Source: Gammaproteobacteria bacterium (GTDB lineage: Bacteria > Pseudomonadota > Gammaproteobacteria > HTCC5015). Taken from it: 64,000 nucleotides of DNA. Positions 27,391 to 36,692 of the stretch are shown piece by piece. How positions within the stretch are numbered: the first letter of the stretch is position 1; every line of letters starts with the position of its first letter. The translations under genes were made by a program, and so were the position numbers. The stretch spans positions 1 to 64,000 of the forward strand of contig JAFGLM010000034.1 of assembly GCA_016928055.1 (NCBI GenBank), read 5' to 3'. Below the pieces are notes generated by a model that worked only from the letters and a program-made list of their open reading frames with translations, did not search any database and was not told the origin of the DNA.

Positions 27391-28863
27391 TTATGTGCGA
27401 GTCATCTGTGTTAGTTCACGCAGACGCAATTCGATCTGGCTGCGGGTAATGTAATCAAGATTCGGTTCTTTCAGCGCTTCGCGCAATTGGAAGACCGCGC
27501 CGTTAAAATTCCCCGTATTATAGTAGTATTCCGACATAGTTCTTTTCGACTCAATGCCCTGTCCGTTGGCATTGTAAAGTTCTGCCATCAGCTTATGCAC
27601 TCCCATGATCGGAGTTGGATTTTTCAGAAGAAATTGTTTCAGTTCTTTACAGCCCTCGGCATATTTTCCGCTATCCAGCATGGCTTTCGCATAGTAATAA
27701 TTGACCGCAAAATTATCAGGATAAATTTTCATTAGCTGATGCAATATACGGATTGCCGATTCTGTTTGTTTGCTGTTTAGCAATGAGCGAATCCGGCCAA
27801 GCTGTAACGGAATATTTTCCTCATCAAATTCGTCTATTTTATTCAACGTTGCGTTAGCCCTACGAAATTCACTTGCCAGCTCAAGTGCCTGACTAAAGGC
27901 GTACAGGTCGATAACAGCTGGTTTCTTGCTGGATTCTTTCTGCAGGGTTTTCTCAATTTTTCGCGCCAGATCAACGGGTTGATTGGCAGTGACAGCCTGC
28001 AAGCGCGCCTTGGCAAACAGATAGTTATTGCTGTTGGAATGCTGTTGTTTTGGCAAGCGATCGATAGCACCTTGTGCCTCAGCGATACGCACATGATCCA
28101 GAGGATGGGTCATAAGAAAAGCAAACTGTTTCAAATTACTTGAAAAACGGTTGCGTTGTAAAGTACGGAAAAATTGCGGCATACCGGTTGGATCAAAACC
28201 GGCCCGATACAAAAGACCCAGACCGATGCGATCAGCCTCGATCTCATGTTCGCGGGAAAAGTTTAGATATTGCTGTTGTTGCAGCGCCATTCCGGTTGAC
28301 ATAAGTGCCATGCCGGCTTCACCTGAGCCACCGGCGGCCAGCAGCATACCGGCAAAAATAGCGCCTAATGTTGGAATTTGAGTACTGTTCATATTGGCGA
28401 TCTGGCGGGCAATATGACGCTGCGATACATGCGCAATTTCATGTGCCATAACACTGGCTAACTGACTTTCGGTGTCGGACGCCAGAATCAGTCCGGCGTT
28501 CACGCCAACATACCCGCCCGGTACGGCAAACGCATTAATAGCGCTGTCATTCACCACAAAGAAGGTATAGTCATGCGCACCGCTGCCCAGTGAATTCACC
28601 AATACGTTACCCAGATGCTGGATGTAATTACTGACCTCGGGATCTTCCAATACGGCACCCGCCCGGTAAACACTGCGATAAAATTCGGCGCCAAGCTTTG
28701 CTTCCTGGATGGGCGACAGATACTGATCGGCCGGATTGCCAATGCTTGGCAAATCCGATGACTGGAAACCATCTGTCTGACCGACGGTTGGGACGATTAT
28801 CAGTGCGGCACAGAGCGCAGTAACGGCAGTCAGATTAATGCGGAGTGGACGATAAGAGATCAT
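27391..28863 (-). CDS. bepA: Beta-barrel assembly-enhancing protease BepA (M48)
   Basis: A periplasmic zinc metalloprotease and chaperone that assists or degrades outer-membrane proteins such as LptD at the BAM complex. The signal peptide spans about residues 1-29. The M48 zinc motif HEIAH is at 141-145 and the third ligand is in SREHEIEADRIG (about 206). The C-terminal half (about 300-490) is TPR-like (AINYYYAKAMLDSGKYAEGCKEL-type helices, YYNTGNFNGAVFQLREALKE). Length 490 is normal. BamB is also encoded here but 31 kb away. Confidence 0.92.
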   Translation of the reverse strand: MISYRPLRINLTAVTALCAALIIVPTVGQTDGFQSSDLPSIGNPADQYLSPIQEAKLGAEFYRSVYRAGAVLEDPEVSNYIQHLGNVLVNSLGSGAHDYTFFVVNDSAINAFAVPGGYVGVNAGLILASDTESQLASVMAHEIAHVSQRHIARQIANMNSTQIPTLGAIFAGMLLAAGGSGEAGMALMSTGMALQQQQYLNFSREHEIEADRIGLGLLYRAGFDPTGMPQFFRTLQRNRFSSNLKQFAFLMTHPLDHVRIAEAQGAIDRLPKQQHSNSNNYLFAKARLQAVTANQPVDLARKIEKTLQKESSKKPAVIDLYAFSQALELASEFRRANATLNKIDEFDEENIPLQLGRIRSLLNSKQTESAIRILHQLMKIYPDNFAVNYYYAKAMLDSGKYAEGCKELKQFLLKNPTPIMGVHKLMAELYNANGQGIESKRTMSEYYYNTGNFNGAVFQLREALKEPNLDYITRSQIELRLRELTQMTRT

Positions 28864-29176
28864 GCCTGGTTTTTTCGGTGTTATCGATTATCGAGTTGTT
28901 TACTAGACATGGGTTTATTTGCCAAGTTTCCAGAGAACCACAAGGATTATTGCACAGTCGTAAAACCGCAGTCTGCAATATGCTGCACAAGTGGTAGGGC
29001 ATTGTACGCGGCCGGTGCCAGGCTTCGACCCGAAAACAGCAAATTTTATAAGGTCATAGGTGGTTTTTTTCCGCTTGCCGTTAACGGCGACCGGTGAATC
29101 TGGTATCTTACGCGACCAGCCATTTTTACTAATGTTTTCCGGTGTTTGAGTCCGAAAACCCAGTGGAGTTATTACA
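28864..29176. other. Divergent intergenic region between bepA and ilvI
   Basis: About 313 bases with no credible gene. It must hold promoters for both directions, but none is strong. A perfect 12-bp palindrome GCCGTTAACGGC is at 29077-29088, just after a run of seven T, and CTGGT/ACCAG arms form a weak hairpin at about 29100-29119. No leader peptide with branched-chain codons is evident, so classical ilv attenuation is not supported. Confidence 0.45.
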
Positions 29177-30904
29177 GTGCAATTATCCGGCGGCGATATT
29201 CTGGTCCAGTGTCTGAAAGCGGAGGGGGTCGAGCTGGTCTTCGGCTATCCCGGTGGTTCCGTGTTACATATTTACGATGCTTTTTTCAAGCAACAGGACG
29301 AAAACTTGCGCCATATCCTGGTACGCCATGAGCAGGGCGCTACCCATGCGGCGGATGGTTATGCGCGTGCTACCGGTAAACCCGGAGTGGTGCTGGTCAC
29401 CTCCGGACCCGGTGCAACCAATGCTGTTACCGGAATTGCGACCGCTCACATGGATTCCATTCCGCTGGTGGTGATTACCGGTCAGGTACCGAGCCCGGTT
29501 ATCGGCAGTGACGCATTCCAGGAGGTTGATGCCACCGGCATTACCCGTCCTTGCTGCAAACACAATTTTCTGGTCAAGCGGCCGGAAGACATCGCACTGA
29601 CCATTAAGAAGGCCTTCTATCTGGCGACGACCGGTCGACCCGGCCCGGTGGTGATTGATATCACCAAAGACGCAACCGATCCGAAGGTTCTGGTCGAATT
29701 TGAGTATCCGAAGACGATCGAGTTACGTTCCTATAAACCGCCGGAAGCGGGTCATAGTGGGCAGATTCAAAAAGCACTGGACTTGCTGGTGAACGCCAAG
29801 CGTCCGATGGTTTACACCGGTGGTGGCGTGATTTTGGGTAATGGTTCGGAGGAGCTGACCAAGTTAGTACGTAATCTCGGTTATCCGATCACCAGTACCC
29901 TGATGGGTTTGGGAGCTTATCCCGGTAGTGATCGGCAGTTTCTTGGCATGCTGGGCATGCATGGAACTTACGAATCCAATATGGCTATGCACGAATGCGA
30001 TGCGTTGCTGGCTATCGGTGCACGCTTCGATGATCGTGTAACCGGCACCATTCCGGAATTTTGTCCCTACGCCAAGATCGTTCATATTGATATCGATCCT
30101 TCTTCTATTTCCAAGAATGTTCGAGTCGATGTCCCGATTGTGGGTAATGTGAAGTCGGTTTTAACCGAGATGCTGAAGCTGCTGCCGAAGACCTCGAAGA
30201 AAATCGACAAAAAGTCACTGGATAACTGGTGGCAGCAGATTGAAGAGTGGCGCAAAGTCGATTGCTTACGTTACGACCGCAATAGCGACAAGATCAAGCC
30301 GCAGTATGTTATCGAGACATTGCAGGGCCTTTTAACCGATGAAGCCTATATCACTTCGGATGTCGGTCAGCATCAGATGTGGGCGGCACAGTATTACAAA
30401 TTTAATAAGCCCAACCACTGGATCAACTCCGGTGGTCTCGGCACCATGGGATTCGGCATGCCGGCTGCACTCGGTGTCAAGTTAGCGAAACCGGAAGACG
30501 AGGTTATCTGTATTACCGGTGAAGCCAGTATTCAGATGTGTATTCAGGAATTATCGACCGCCACCCAGTATCGCCTGCCAATTAAGGTCGTTAATCTCAA
30601 TAATGGCTATATGGGTATGGTGCGTCAGTGGCAGGAGTTCTTCTATGAAGGACGCTATGCCATGTCCTATTTCGACGCCTTGCCGGACTTCGTCAAACTG
30701 GCGGAAGCTTACGGCCATATCGGCATGCGCATTGAGAAGTCTGCCGATGTAGAAGGGGCCTTAAAGGAAGCGTTGGCGCATAAAGACAGACTGGTGTTTA
30801 TGGATTTTATGACGGATCCGGCGGCTAACGTTTACCCGATGATTATGGCAGGCAAGGGCCATAATGAAATGCATCTGGCACCTGCGGATCGTGAACTGGC
30901 ATAA
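29177..30904 (+). CDS. ilvI: Acetolactate synthase, large (catalytic) subunit
   Basis: This ThDP enzyme makes acetolactate or acetohydroxybutyrate, the first common step to valine, leucine and isoleucine. The catalytic glutamate is E52 in VRHEQGATHAADGYARATG. SGPGATN, the FAD-region RFDDRVTG and the Mg-ThDP motif GEASIQMCIQEL...NLNNGYMGMVRQWQ are intact; GE in place of GD is also found in related IlvI proteins. The start is GTG at 29177. Length 575. ilvH and ilvC follow. Confidence 0.95.
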   Translation: MQLSGGDILVQCLKAEGVELVFGYPGGSVLHIYDAFFKQQDENLRHILVRHEQGATHAADGYARATGKPGVVLVTSGPGATNAVTGIATAHMDSIPLVVITGQVPSPVIGSDAFQEVDATGITRPCCKHNFLVKRPEDIALTIKKAFYLATTGRPGPVVIDITKDATDPKVLVEFEYPKTIELRSYKPPEAGHSGQIQKALDLLVNAKRPMVYTGGGVILGNGSEELTKLVRNLGYPITSTLMGLGAYPGSDRQFLGMLGMHGTYESNMAMHECDALLAIGARFDDRVTGTIPEFCPYAKIVHIDIDPSSISKNVRVDVPIVGNVKSVLTEMLKLLPKTSKKIDKKSLDNWWQQIEEWRKVDCLRYDRNSDKIKPQYVIETLQGLLTDEAYITSDVGQHQMWAAQYYKFNKPNHWINSGGLGTMGFGMPAALGVKLAKPEDEVICITGEASIQMCIQELSTATQYRLPIKVVNLNNGYMGMVRQWQEFFYEGRYAMSYFDALPDFVKLAEAYGHIGMRIEKSADVEGALKEALAHKDRLVFMDFMTDPAANVYPMIMAGKGHNEMHLAPADRELA

Positions 30905-30972
30905 CGTAGTCTGCCCTGAAAGCCGTCCGGGATGGTTTTTGCGGGATCGACAAATTAACAAAAGGTAAAGTA

Positions 30973-31467
30973 ATGAGGCACATAATTTCATTGCTACTGG
31001 AAAACGAGTCCGGTGCACTTTCACGAGCTGCAAATTTGTTTTCAGCGCGTGGTTACAATATTGAGGCACTGAGTGTGGCGCCAACCAATGATGACAGCGT
31101 GTCGCGCATGACACTGGTTACCAGCGGCACCGATGATGTTATCGAACAGATAACCAAGCAGTTGAACAAACTGGTTGATGTGATTCGGCTGGTTGATTTG
31201 ACTGAATCGAGTCATATCGAAAGAGAAATGATGCTGTTAAAGGTCAAGCTTCCGGATAGCAACGCGGCTGCGCACCTGGCACAACTGACCAAGATTTTTC
31301 GAGGTACCATTATTGACGCCAGCGGTTCGACTTATACGGTTGAAGTGACTGGCAATGGCAAGAAACTGGATGCTTTTCTGGACAATATGTCCGCTAATGA
31401 AATTGTTGAAGTGGTACGATCCGGACCGCTCGGTATCGGCAGGGGTGAACGAGCTCTGCACATCTAA
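30973..31467 (+). CDS. ilvH: Acetolactate synthase, small (regulatory) subunit
   Basis: The regulatory partner of IlvI; it raises activity and confers valine feedback inhibition. An N-terminal ACT domain (RHIISLLLENESGALSRAANLFSARGYNIEAL, residues 2-33 onward) is followed by a second ACT-like half from about residue 80 (REMMLLKVKLPD). Length 164, normal. The gene starts 68 bases after ilvI with AAAGGTAA upstream. Confidence 0.95.
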   Translation: MRHIISLLLENESGALSRAANLFSARGYNIEALSVAPTNDDSVSRMTLVTSGTDDVIEQITKQLNKLVDVIRLVDLTESSHIEREMMLLKVKLPDSNAAAHLAQLTKIFRGTIIDASGSTYTVEVTGNGKKLDAFLDNMSANEIVEVVRSGPLGIGRGERALHI

Positions 31468-31565
31468 CGAAACAGGAATCTCCGAATAAATCAGGGATTT
31501 CTTAAGTAAATAACTATTTGGAACATACTTTCTATTAATACTAAATTGCTGAGAGGAGCAAGAAA

Positions 31566-32666
31566 ATGGCGATTATTGATTTTGGCGGAGTGAAGGAAGA
31601 AGTTATCACTCGTGACGAATTCCCGATGGATAAAGCTCGCGAGGTGCTCAAAAACGAGATCATCGCCGTGATAGGTTATGGAGTACAGGGTCCTGCCCAG
31701 GCCTTAAATATGAAAGACAATGGTTTCAACGTCATTATCGGCCAGTCCCAGAAATTTAAAAAAGACTGGGATCGCGCTGTCGCTGATGGTTGGATACCCG
31801 GGAAAACCCTGTTTGATATTGAAGAAGCGGCCAAAAAAGGCACCATTGTGCAGATGCTGGTGTCGGATGCTGCTCAGAAGGCGATCTGGCCTTTGATCAA
31901 AACCTGCCTCAACGAAGGCGACGCGCTGTATTTTTCGCATGGTTTTTCCATCGTTTACAAAGACCAGACCGAAGTGATTCCGCCCAAGAATGTGGACGTG
32001 ATTCTGGTTGCGCCCAAGGGTTCGGGTACCTCGGTACGTCGTAACTTCCTGTCCGGTGCCGGCATTAACTCCAGCTTCGCGGTTGCGCAGGATCACACCG
32101 GTCGTGCAAAAGATCGTTGCGTGGCTTTGGGCATTGCAGTCGGGTCCGGTTATCTGTTCCCGACGACCTTCGAAAACGAGGTTTACAGCGATTTAACCGG
32201 TGAACGCGGTGTTTTGATGGGCGCTTTGGCCGGCATGATGGATGCGCAATACTCGGTATTGCGGGAAAACGGTCATAGCCCGTCTGAAGCATTCAATGAA
32301 ACCGTTGAAGAGCTGACCGAGAGTCTGATTCGGTTAGTGGGTGAGAATGGCATGGACTGGATGTATACCAACTGTTCCTTCACCGCCCAACGCGGCGCAC
32401 TGGACTGGAGACCAAAATTCAGAGAAGCGGTGTTGCCGGTATTCAAGGATCTGTACAACAGTGTCGCCACCGGTAAGGAAACGGCGCGAGTATTGTCTGC
32501 CGGCAGTTCTGCCAATTATCAGGAAGAACTGACCAAAGAGTTGAACGAATTAGGCAACTCGGAATTATGGCGGGCAGGCAAGGCGACCCGTTCCTTGCGC
32601 CCAAAAGAAGAAGCCAGGGCGTTTTCCAAAGATACCAAAGGTGTTGGCGGCAGGCAGTCCAATTAA
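31566..32666 (+). CDS. ilvC: Ketol-acid reductoisomerase, atypical lineage
   Basis: IlvC isomerises and reduces acetolactate with NADPH and Mg. The Rossmann loop reads IAVIGYGVQGPAQALNMKDNG (about 32-52). Metal and catalytic residues are visible in SDLTGERGVLMGALAG and EAFNETVEELTESL. The sequence is unlike the usual gammaproteobacterial class I enzyme (GYGSQGHA..., about 338 residues) or the long E. coli class II enzyme; it resembles the Bacteroidetes/plant-type sequence I recall (GYGVQGPAQALN, VILVAPKGSGTSVRR). Length 366. GAGGAG just upstream marks the ATG. Two hairpins follow the gene. Confidence 0.92.
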   Translation: MAIIDFGGVKEEVITRDEFPMDKAREVLKNEIIAVIGYGVQGPAQALNMKDNGFNVIIGQSQKFKKDWDRAVADGWIPGKTLFDIEEAAKKGTIVQMLVSDAAQKAIWPLIKTCLNEGDALYFSHGFSIVYKDQTEVIPPKNVDVILVAPKGSGTSVRRNFLSGAGINSSFAVAQDHTGRAKDRCVALGIAVGSGYLFPTTFENEVYSDLTGERGVLMGALAGMMDAQYSVLRENGHSPSEAFNETVEELTESLIRLVGENGMDWMYTNCSFTAQRGALDWRPKFREAVLPVFKDLYNSVATGKETARVLSAGSSANYQEELTKELNELGNSELWRAGKATRSLRPKEEARAFSKDTKGVGGRQSN

Positions 32667-32682
32667 GCTGTGCGTGATTTTT

Positions 32683-32737
32683 GCCGGTCGAACCGGCTTG
32701 AGAGAAGAGCTCAAACTTAGGTTTGGGCTCTCCGTTT
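32683..32737 (+). terminator. Two hairpins after ilvC, probable terminator
   Basis: GCCGGT-CGA-ACCGGC forms a perfect 6-bp stem at 32683-32697. A second stem of 11 pairs (one G-T) joins 32706-32716 to 32721-32731, beginning AGAGC and ending GCTCT, followed by CCGTTTT. The second is a plausible intrinsic terminator, separating ilv genes from pssA. Confidence 0.6.
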
Positions 32738-32783
32738 TCATGGTGTAGCATATCGGTAATCCGCCGTCGGAAGTCCATTTAGC

Positions 32784-33572
32784 ATGAGTCAGAAAATCAA
32801 AGATCAACGATTTCGCAGCAGGATCTATCTGTTACCGAATATCTTCACCACAGCTGCCTTGTTTGCGGGTTTCTATGCCATTGTTGCGTCCACTCAGGGT
32901 CGTTTTATTGTCGCGGCCATCGCTATCTTTGTCGCCATGGTACTGGATAATCTGGATGGCAGTGTTGCCCGAATGACCAATAGTCAGAGTGATTTCGGCG
33001 CTGAGTTGGACAGCCTCGCCGATATGGTGTCATTTGGGTTGGCGCCAGCGCTGGTGATGTATGAATGGGCTTTATCTTCCATGCGTGATTACGGCTGGTA
33101 CTGGGCGAAGCTGGGCTGGTTGGCTGCCTTTGTTTATGTCGCCGGAGCGGCGATCAGACTGGCTCGTTTTAATACCCAACGTACTGTCACCGACAAACGA
33201 TTTTTCCAGGGGCTGGCCAGTCCACCCGCTGCTGGCGTGATGGTGGGGCTGGTCTGGCTGGGTGTTGATCTGGGTTTACCGGGTAAGCAAATGGTCTTTT
33301 TTGCGTTTGCTATTACCTTGCTTTGCGGTTTACTGATGGTCAGTCGTTTTCCATACTACAGCTTTAAGGAATTTGGTCGTCAGTATCGCGTGCATTACAC
33401 CACTATGATTTTTGTGGTGATCGGCCTGGTTTGCATAATTTTCGACCCGGCCAAAGTTCTGTGCGCCTTGTTTGTAACGTATTTATTTTCCGGCCCGTTT
33501 ACCTGGGCGATACGCAGGATCAGAAAGTTTCGTCGCCGGCACGAACATGTTTCGAGCGAAGAAAGCAAATAA
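32784..33572 (+). CDS. pssA: CDP-diacylglycerol-serine O-phosphatidyltransferase
   Basis: PssA makes phosphatidylserine, the precursor of phosphatidylethanolamine, at the inner membrane. The start region IYLLPNIFTTAALFAGFYAI is characteristic of the Bacillus-type (type II) PssA. The CDP-alcohol signature is DNLDGSVARMTNSQSDFGAELDSLAD with all aspartates present. About seven hydrophobic segments are seen. Length 262. Location after ilvC is common in beta- and gammaproteobacteria. Confidence 0.93.
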   Translation: MSQKIKDQRFRSRIYLLPNIFTTAALFAGFYAIVASTQGRFIVAAIAIFVAMVLDNLDGSVARMTNSQSDFGAELDSLADMVSFGLAPALVMYEWALSSMRDYGWYWAKLGWLAAFVYVAGAAIRLARFNTQRTVTDKRFFQGLASPPAAGVMVGLVWLGVDLGLPGKQMVFFAFAITLLCGLLMVSRFPYYSFKEFGRQYRVHYTTMIFVVIGLVCIIFDPAKVLCALFVTYLFSGPFTWAIRRIRKFRRRHEHVSSEESK

Positions 33573-33603
33573 GTGTTGAATATTCGCTTGTATTGATCGT
33601 CAC

Positions 33604-34293
33604 ATGGATTTACGCCAACAATATTATCTACAGACAATTGGCATACAGCGTTGGGTTTTGCGGCAACAACCGGAATCTGAAACAGAAATCGAATCTCCAT
33701 TACCCGTTACAACGCCTGTCAGTTCGTATGCCTCGCTGGACTGGGATACATTGCAACAGCAAGTTGCCGGCTGTACCGCCTGTGCTTTGCATGCCAGTCG
33801 CAAACAAACTGTTTTTGGTGCGGGCAATAAAACAGCTGACTGGTTAATCATTGGCGAAGCACCCGGTGCGGAAGAAGATGCTCAGGGTGAACCGTTTGTC
33901 GGTCGTGCCGGTAAGTTACTGAACAACATGTTAAAGGCAATTGGGCTGGAACGCGAACAGGTTTATATCGCCAATATTCTGAAATGCCGACCACCCAATA
34001 ATCGCGACCCGCAACCGGAAGAAGCCAGGCAATGCAGCGCTTATCTGGCGCGGCAGATTGAACTCATTGCGCCGAAAATTATTCTCGCCATCGGCCGCAT
34101 CGCCGCACAAAAATTATTAGATACCGATCAGGCGATCGGTCGTTTGCGTGGTGTGGTGCATCAATTGCCTGAATACAACATTCCTGTTGTGGTGACTTAT
34201 CATCCTGCCTATTTATTGCGCAAACCCAGTGAAAAGCGCAAGGCCTGGCAGGATTTACTGCTCGCCTATCACACACGGAATATGCAGAATTAG
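33604..34293 (+). CDS. Uracil-DNA glycosylase, family 4 type
   Basis: It excises uracil from DNA. The family-4/5 pattern is clear: CTACALHASRKQTVFG, IIGEAPGAEEDAQGEPFVGRAGKLLNNML (motif 1), ILKCRPPNNRDPQPEEARQC, and YHPAYLLR (motif 2). Four cysteines (two in CTAC, one in LKCR, one in ARQC) can bind a [4Fe-4S] cluster. An N-terminal extension of about 50 residues is variable, as in other proteobacterial members. Length 229. It is followed one base later by rimI, a frequent pairing. Confidence 0.9.
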   Translation: MDLRQQYYLQTIGIQRWVLRQQPESETEIESPLPVTTPVSSYASLDWDTLQQQVAGCTACALHASRKQTVFGAGNKTADWLIIGEAPGAEEDAQGEPFVGRAGKLLNNMLKAIGLEREQVYIANILKCRPPNNRDPQPEEARQCSAYLARQIELIAPKIILAIGRIAAQKLLDTDQAIGRLRGVVHQLPEYNIPVVVTYHPAYLLRKPSEKRKAWQDLLLAYHTRNMQN

Positions 34294-34294
34294 C

Positions 34295-34759
34295 ATGGTC
34301 GCAGTATTAAAAAGTGTACCCGTTATTCGCAGTATGACCGAGCGGGATCTGCCGCAGATTCTAACCATTGAAAACGAATCCTATCCTTTCCCGTGGACCG
34401 AAGGCATCTTCACCGATTGCCTGCGCGTGGATTACGAATGCGTACTAATGGAAGTAGACAAAGCAATCTGCGCATACTCAGTATTCTCAGTAGCAGCGGA
34501 AGAATGTCATATTCTTAATTTATGCGTTAGTAAAACCTTTCGCGGCCAGGGTTTAAGCCGTTCAATGCTGGAATATGTGTTCGGCCGCGCCAAAGAAATG
34601 GATGCAAATTTTATTTATCTGGAAGTCAGGCCGACTAATCTGATCGCGATCAATCTGTATTTGTCGTTTGGGTTTGAAGAAATTGCCAGGCGTCGGCAAT
34701 ATTATCCGGCCATAAACGGTCGGGAAGATGCCCTGATGTTGGCGAGGTCAATAGACTAA
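34295..34759 (+). CDS. rimI: Ribosomal protein S18-alanine N-acetyltransferase
   Basis: A GNAT acetyltransferase that acetylates the N-terminal alanine of S18. The acetyl-CoA site LCVSKTFRGQGLSRSMLEYV (about 73-92) has the RGxGxS-like RGQGLS loop. YPFPWTEGIF near the N-terminus and EVRPTNLIAINLYLSFGFEEIARRRQYY near the C-terminus are RimI signatures. The ATG at 34295 lies just after the upstream stop; ATG at 34334 is an alternative. Length 154-155. Confidence 0.9.
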   Translation: MVAVLKSVPVIRSMTERDLPQILTIENESYPFPWTEGIFTDCLRVDYECVLMEVDKAICAYSVFSVAAEECHILNLCVSKTFRGQGLSRSMLEYVFGRAKEMDANFIYLEVRPTNLIAINLYLSFGFEEIARRRQYYPAINGREDALMLARSID

Positions 34760-34767
34760 AAAGCTGA

Positions 34768-34972
34768 ACCACGGAGACACGGAGAACACTGAGGTGAAAA
34801 ATATAAGTTGGATCCATGGATTTGTAATTCTATAAATGGAACGGTAGAGATTAAAGATTTTTCTATGTATTGTTTACTTAATGATCGGTCTCATCCGCGT
34901 CAGTAGGCTCGATGGAGAGCCTTTGTTTTCAACCTAAGTTTCTCTTCTCCGTGTTCTCCGTGTCTCCGTGGT
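34768..34972. repeat. Inverted-repeat intergenic element, copy 1
   Basis: The 22-bp arm beginning ACCACGGAGACACGG at 34768-34789 recurs as an exact reverse complement at 34951-34972, enclosing about 160 bases without a gene. Imperfect similarity continues inward for about 15 bases. A second, diverged copy lies at 62383-62640. CACGGAG-rich repeats of this kind are known from many bacterial genomes, where they are often mis-annotated as coding. The interior of this copy matches nothing I recognise. Confidence 0.75.
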
Positions 34973-35026
34973 ATTCTTTTACTAAATCCGTATAATCGCG
35001 GCCAGTAATTCAAACAGTAGAAATTT

Positions 35027-36616
35027 ATGACCCCCCTGACGAAACAGGTCAACAAGCGCCGTACCTTTGCCATTATTTCGCATCCGGACGCCGGTAAAAC
35101 CACACTGACGGAAAAATTGTTGTTATACGGCGGTGCCATTCAGTTGGCCGGTACCGTTAAAGGTCGCAAAGCCAGTCGTCATGCCACTTCGGACTGGATG
35201 GAGCTGGAAAAACAACGCGGTATTTCGATTACCTCATCCGTTATGCAGTTCCCTTATAAAGACCGCCTGATCAATTTACTCGATACTCCCGGACATGCCG
35301 ATTTTTCCGAAGACACCTATCGCACACTTACAGCAGTCGATTCAGCGTTGATGGTAATCGATGCCGCCAAGGGTGTTGAAGAGCGCACTATCAAATTAAT
35401 GGAAGTCTGCCGTATGCGCGATACTCCGATTTTTACTTTTATCAATAAACTCGATCGTGAAGGACGCGAAGCGATCGAACTGCTGGATGAAGTGGAAGAC
35501 ATTTTAAAAATTCAATGTGCTCCAATAACCTGGCCGATTGGAATGGGCAAACGCTTCAAAGGTGTTTATCACTTATACAGTGATCAAATCCGATTATTTG
35601 AGGGCGCGCATCACGGCAAAGCGGTTGCCGGCCAGATTATAAAGGGGCTTGATAATAAAGCGCTGGATGCAAAAATCGGTTCACAGGCCGATGAACTGCG
35701 CAGCGAAATGGAACTGGTGCAGGGTGCCAGTCATACGTTTAATGTGCAGGCCTATCTGGAAGGCCGGCAAACACCGGTTTATTTCGGTTCCGCGATTAAT
35801 AATTTCGGCGTCACCGAATTACTGGATGATTTTATCGAATACGCACCGGCGCCGCGTTTGCATGAAGCGGCTGAACGCGATGTCGATCCGCACGAAGACA
35901 AATTCAGCGGTTTTGTTTTTAAAGTGCAGGCCAATATGGATCCCAATCATCATGACCGCATGGCGTTTTTACGCATCTGTTCAGGTTCTTTCACTAAAGG
36001 CATTAAAGTGCGTCAGGTACGGACCGGTAAGGATGTTAAATTAAACGATGCGATGACATTTATGGCCGCCGAACGCGATCATGCTGAAGAGGCGTTCGCC
36101 GGAGATATTATCGGCTTGCACAATCACGGCACCATTCGCATCGGCGACACTTTCAGTACCGGTGAAGTGTTGCATTTTGCTGGTATTCCCAATTTTGCAC
36201 CGGAACTGTTTCGACGCGTGGTATTAAAAGATCCTTTGCGTGCCAAAGCTTTATTAAAAGGTTTATTACAATTGTGCGAAGAGGGCGCCACACAGGTTTT
36301 TCGCCCATTGACCAGTAATGATTTGATCCTGGGCGCGGTCGGTGTTTTGCAATTTGAAGTGGTTGCCCATCGGCTTGAACACGAATACAGCGTGAAATGT
36401 GTATTTGAAAACGTCAATGTGCAAACCGCCAGATGGATTGAATGCAGAGACGAAAAAAAATTAATCGAATTTAAAACCAAACACGCCAACAACCTGGCGC
36501 TCGATCATGCCGAAGAACTGGTTTATATCGCACCGACCAGAGTGAACTTGCAGATGACGATGGAGCGTTGGCCTGATATTAAATTTAGGTCGACGCGGGA
36601 GCATGCGGAAATATAA
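35027..36616 (+). CDS. prfC: Peptide chain release factor 3
   Basis: RF3 is the GTPase that removes RF1 or RF2 from the ribosome after termination. G1 is HPDAGKTTL (19-27), G3 [14 protein letters not shown] and G4 NKLDRE, all intact. The switch region [12 protein letters not shown] and the C-terminal domain with [18 protein letters not shown] follow. Length 529 is normal. The ATG is preceded by a purine-rich AGTAGAAA. A repeat element separates it from rimI. Confidence 0.97.
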   Translation: MTPLTKQVNKRRTFAIISHPDAGKTTLTEKLLLYGGAIQLAGTVKGRKASRHATSDWMELEKQRGISITSSVMQFPYKDRLINLLDTPGHADFSEDTYRTLTAVDSALMVIDAAKGVEERTIKLMEVCRMRDTPIFTFINKLDREGREAIELLDEVEDILKIQCAPITWPIGMGKRFKGVYHLYSDQIRLFEGAHHGKAVAGQIIKGLDNKALDAKIGSQADELRSEMELVQGASHTFNVQAYLEGRQTPVYFGSAINNFGVTELLDDFIEYAPAPRLHEAAERDVDPHEDKFSGFVFKVQANMDPNHHDRMAFLRICSGSFTKGIKVRQVRTGKDVKLNDAMTFMAAERDHAEEAFAGDIIGLHNHGTIRIGDTFSTGEVLHFAGIPNFAPELFRRVVLKDPLRAKALLKGLLQLCEEGATQVFRPLTSNDLILGAVGVLQFEVVAHRLEHEYSVKCVFENVNVQTARWIECRDEKKLIEFKTKHANNLALDHAEELVYIAPTRVNLQMTMERWPDIKFRSTREHAEI

Positions 36617-36617
36617 A

Positions 36618-36652
36618 CGTAGCCTGGATGAAGCGCAGAGGAATCCGGGGGA
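36618..36652. repeat. Widespread GTAGCCxGGATGAAGC-type intergenic repeat
   Basis: CGTAGCCTGGATGAAGCGCA followed by GAGGAATCCGGGGG matches a short repeat common between proteobacterial genes. CCTGGAT (36623-36629) and ATCCGGG (36643-36649) form a hairpin with one G-T pair. It lies between the convergent prfC and feoB-like genes and may act in termination or mRNA stability. One copy in the window. Confidence 0.65.
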
Positions 36653-36692
36653 TAAACCGAACCTCCCTCATTAGCTCGGACATTCAAAATAT

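Noticed and set aside
28909-29097. 62-residue frame in the bepA-ilvI gap, considered as an ilv leader peptide
   Set aside because: It has no run of Leu, Ile or Val codons, no attenuator hairpin and no good ribosome site.
30513-30560. IlvI Mg-ThDP motif GEAS instead of GDGS, considered as a lost metal ligand
   Set aside because: Glutamate at this position is also present in other beta- and gammaproteobacterial IlvI sequences I recall, so it is not a defect.
34900-35139. Minus-strand frame containing RRHGEHGEE
   Set aside because: This peptide is the translation of the CACGGAG repeat and the frame also runs into prfC; it is a common annotation artefact.
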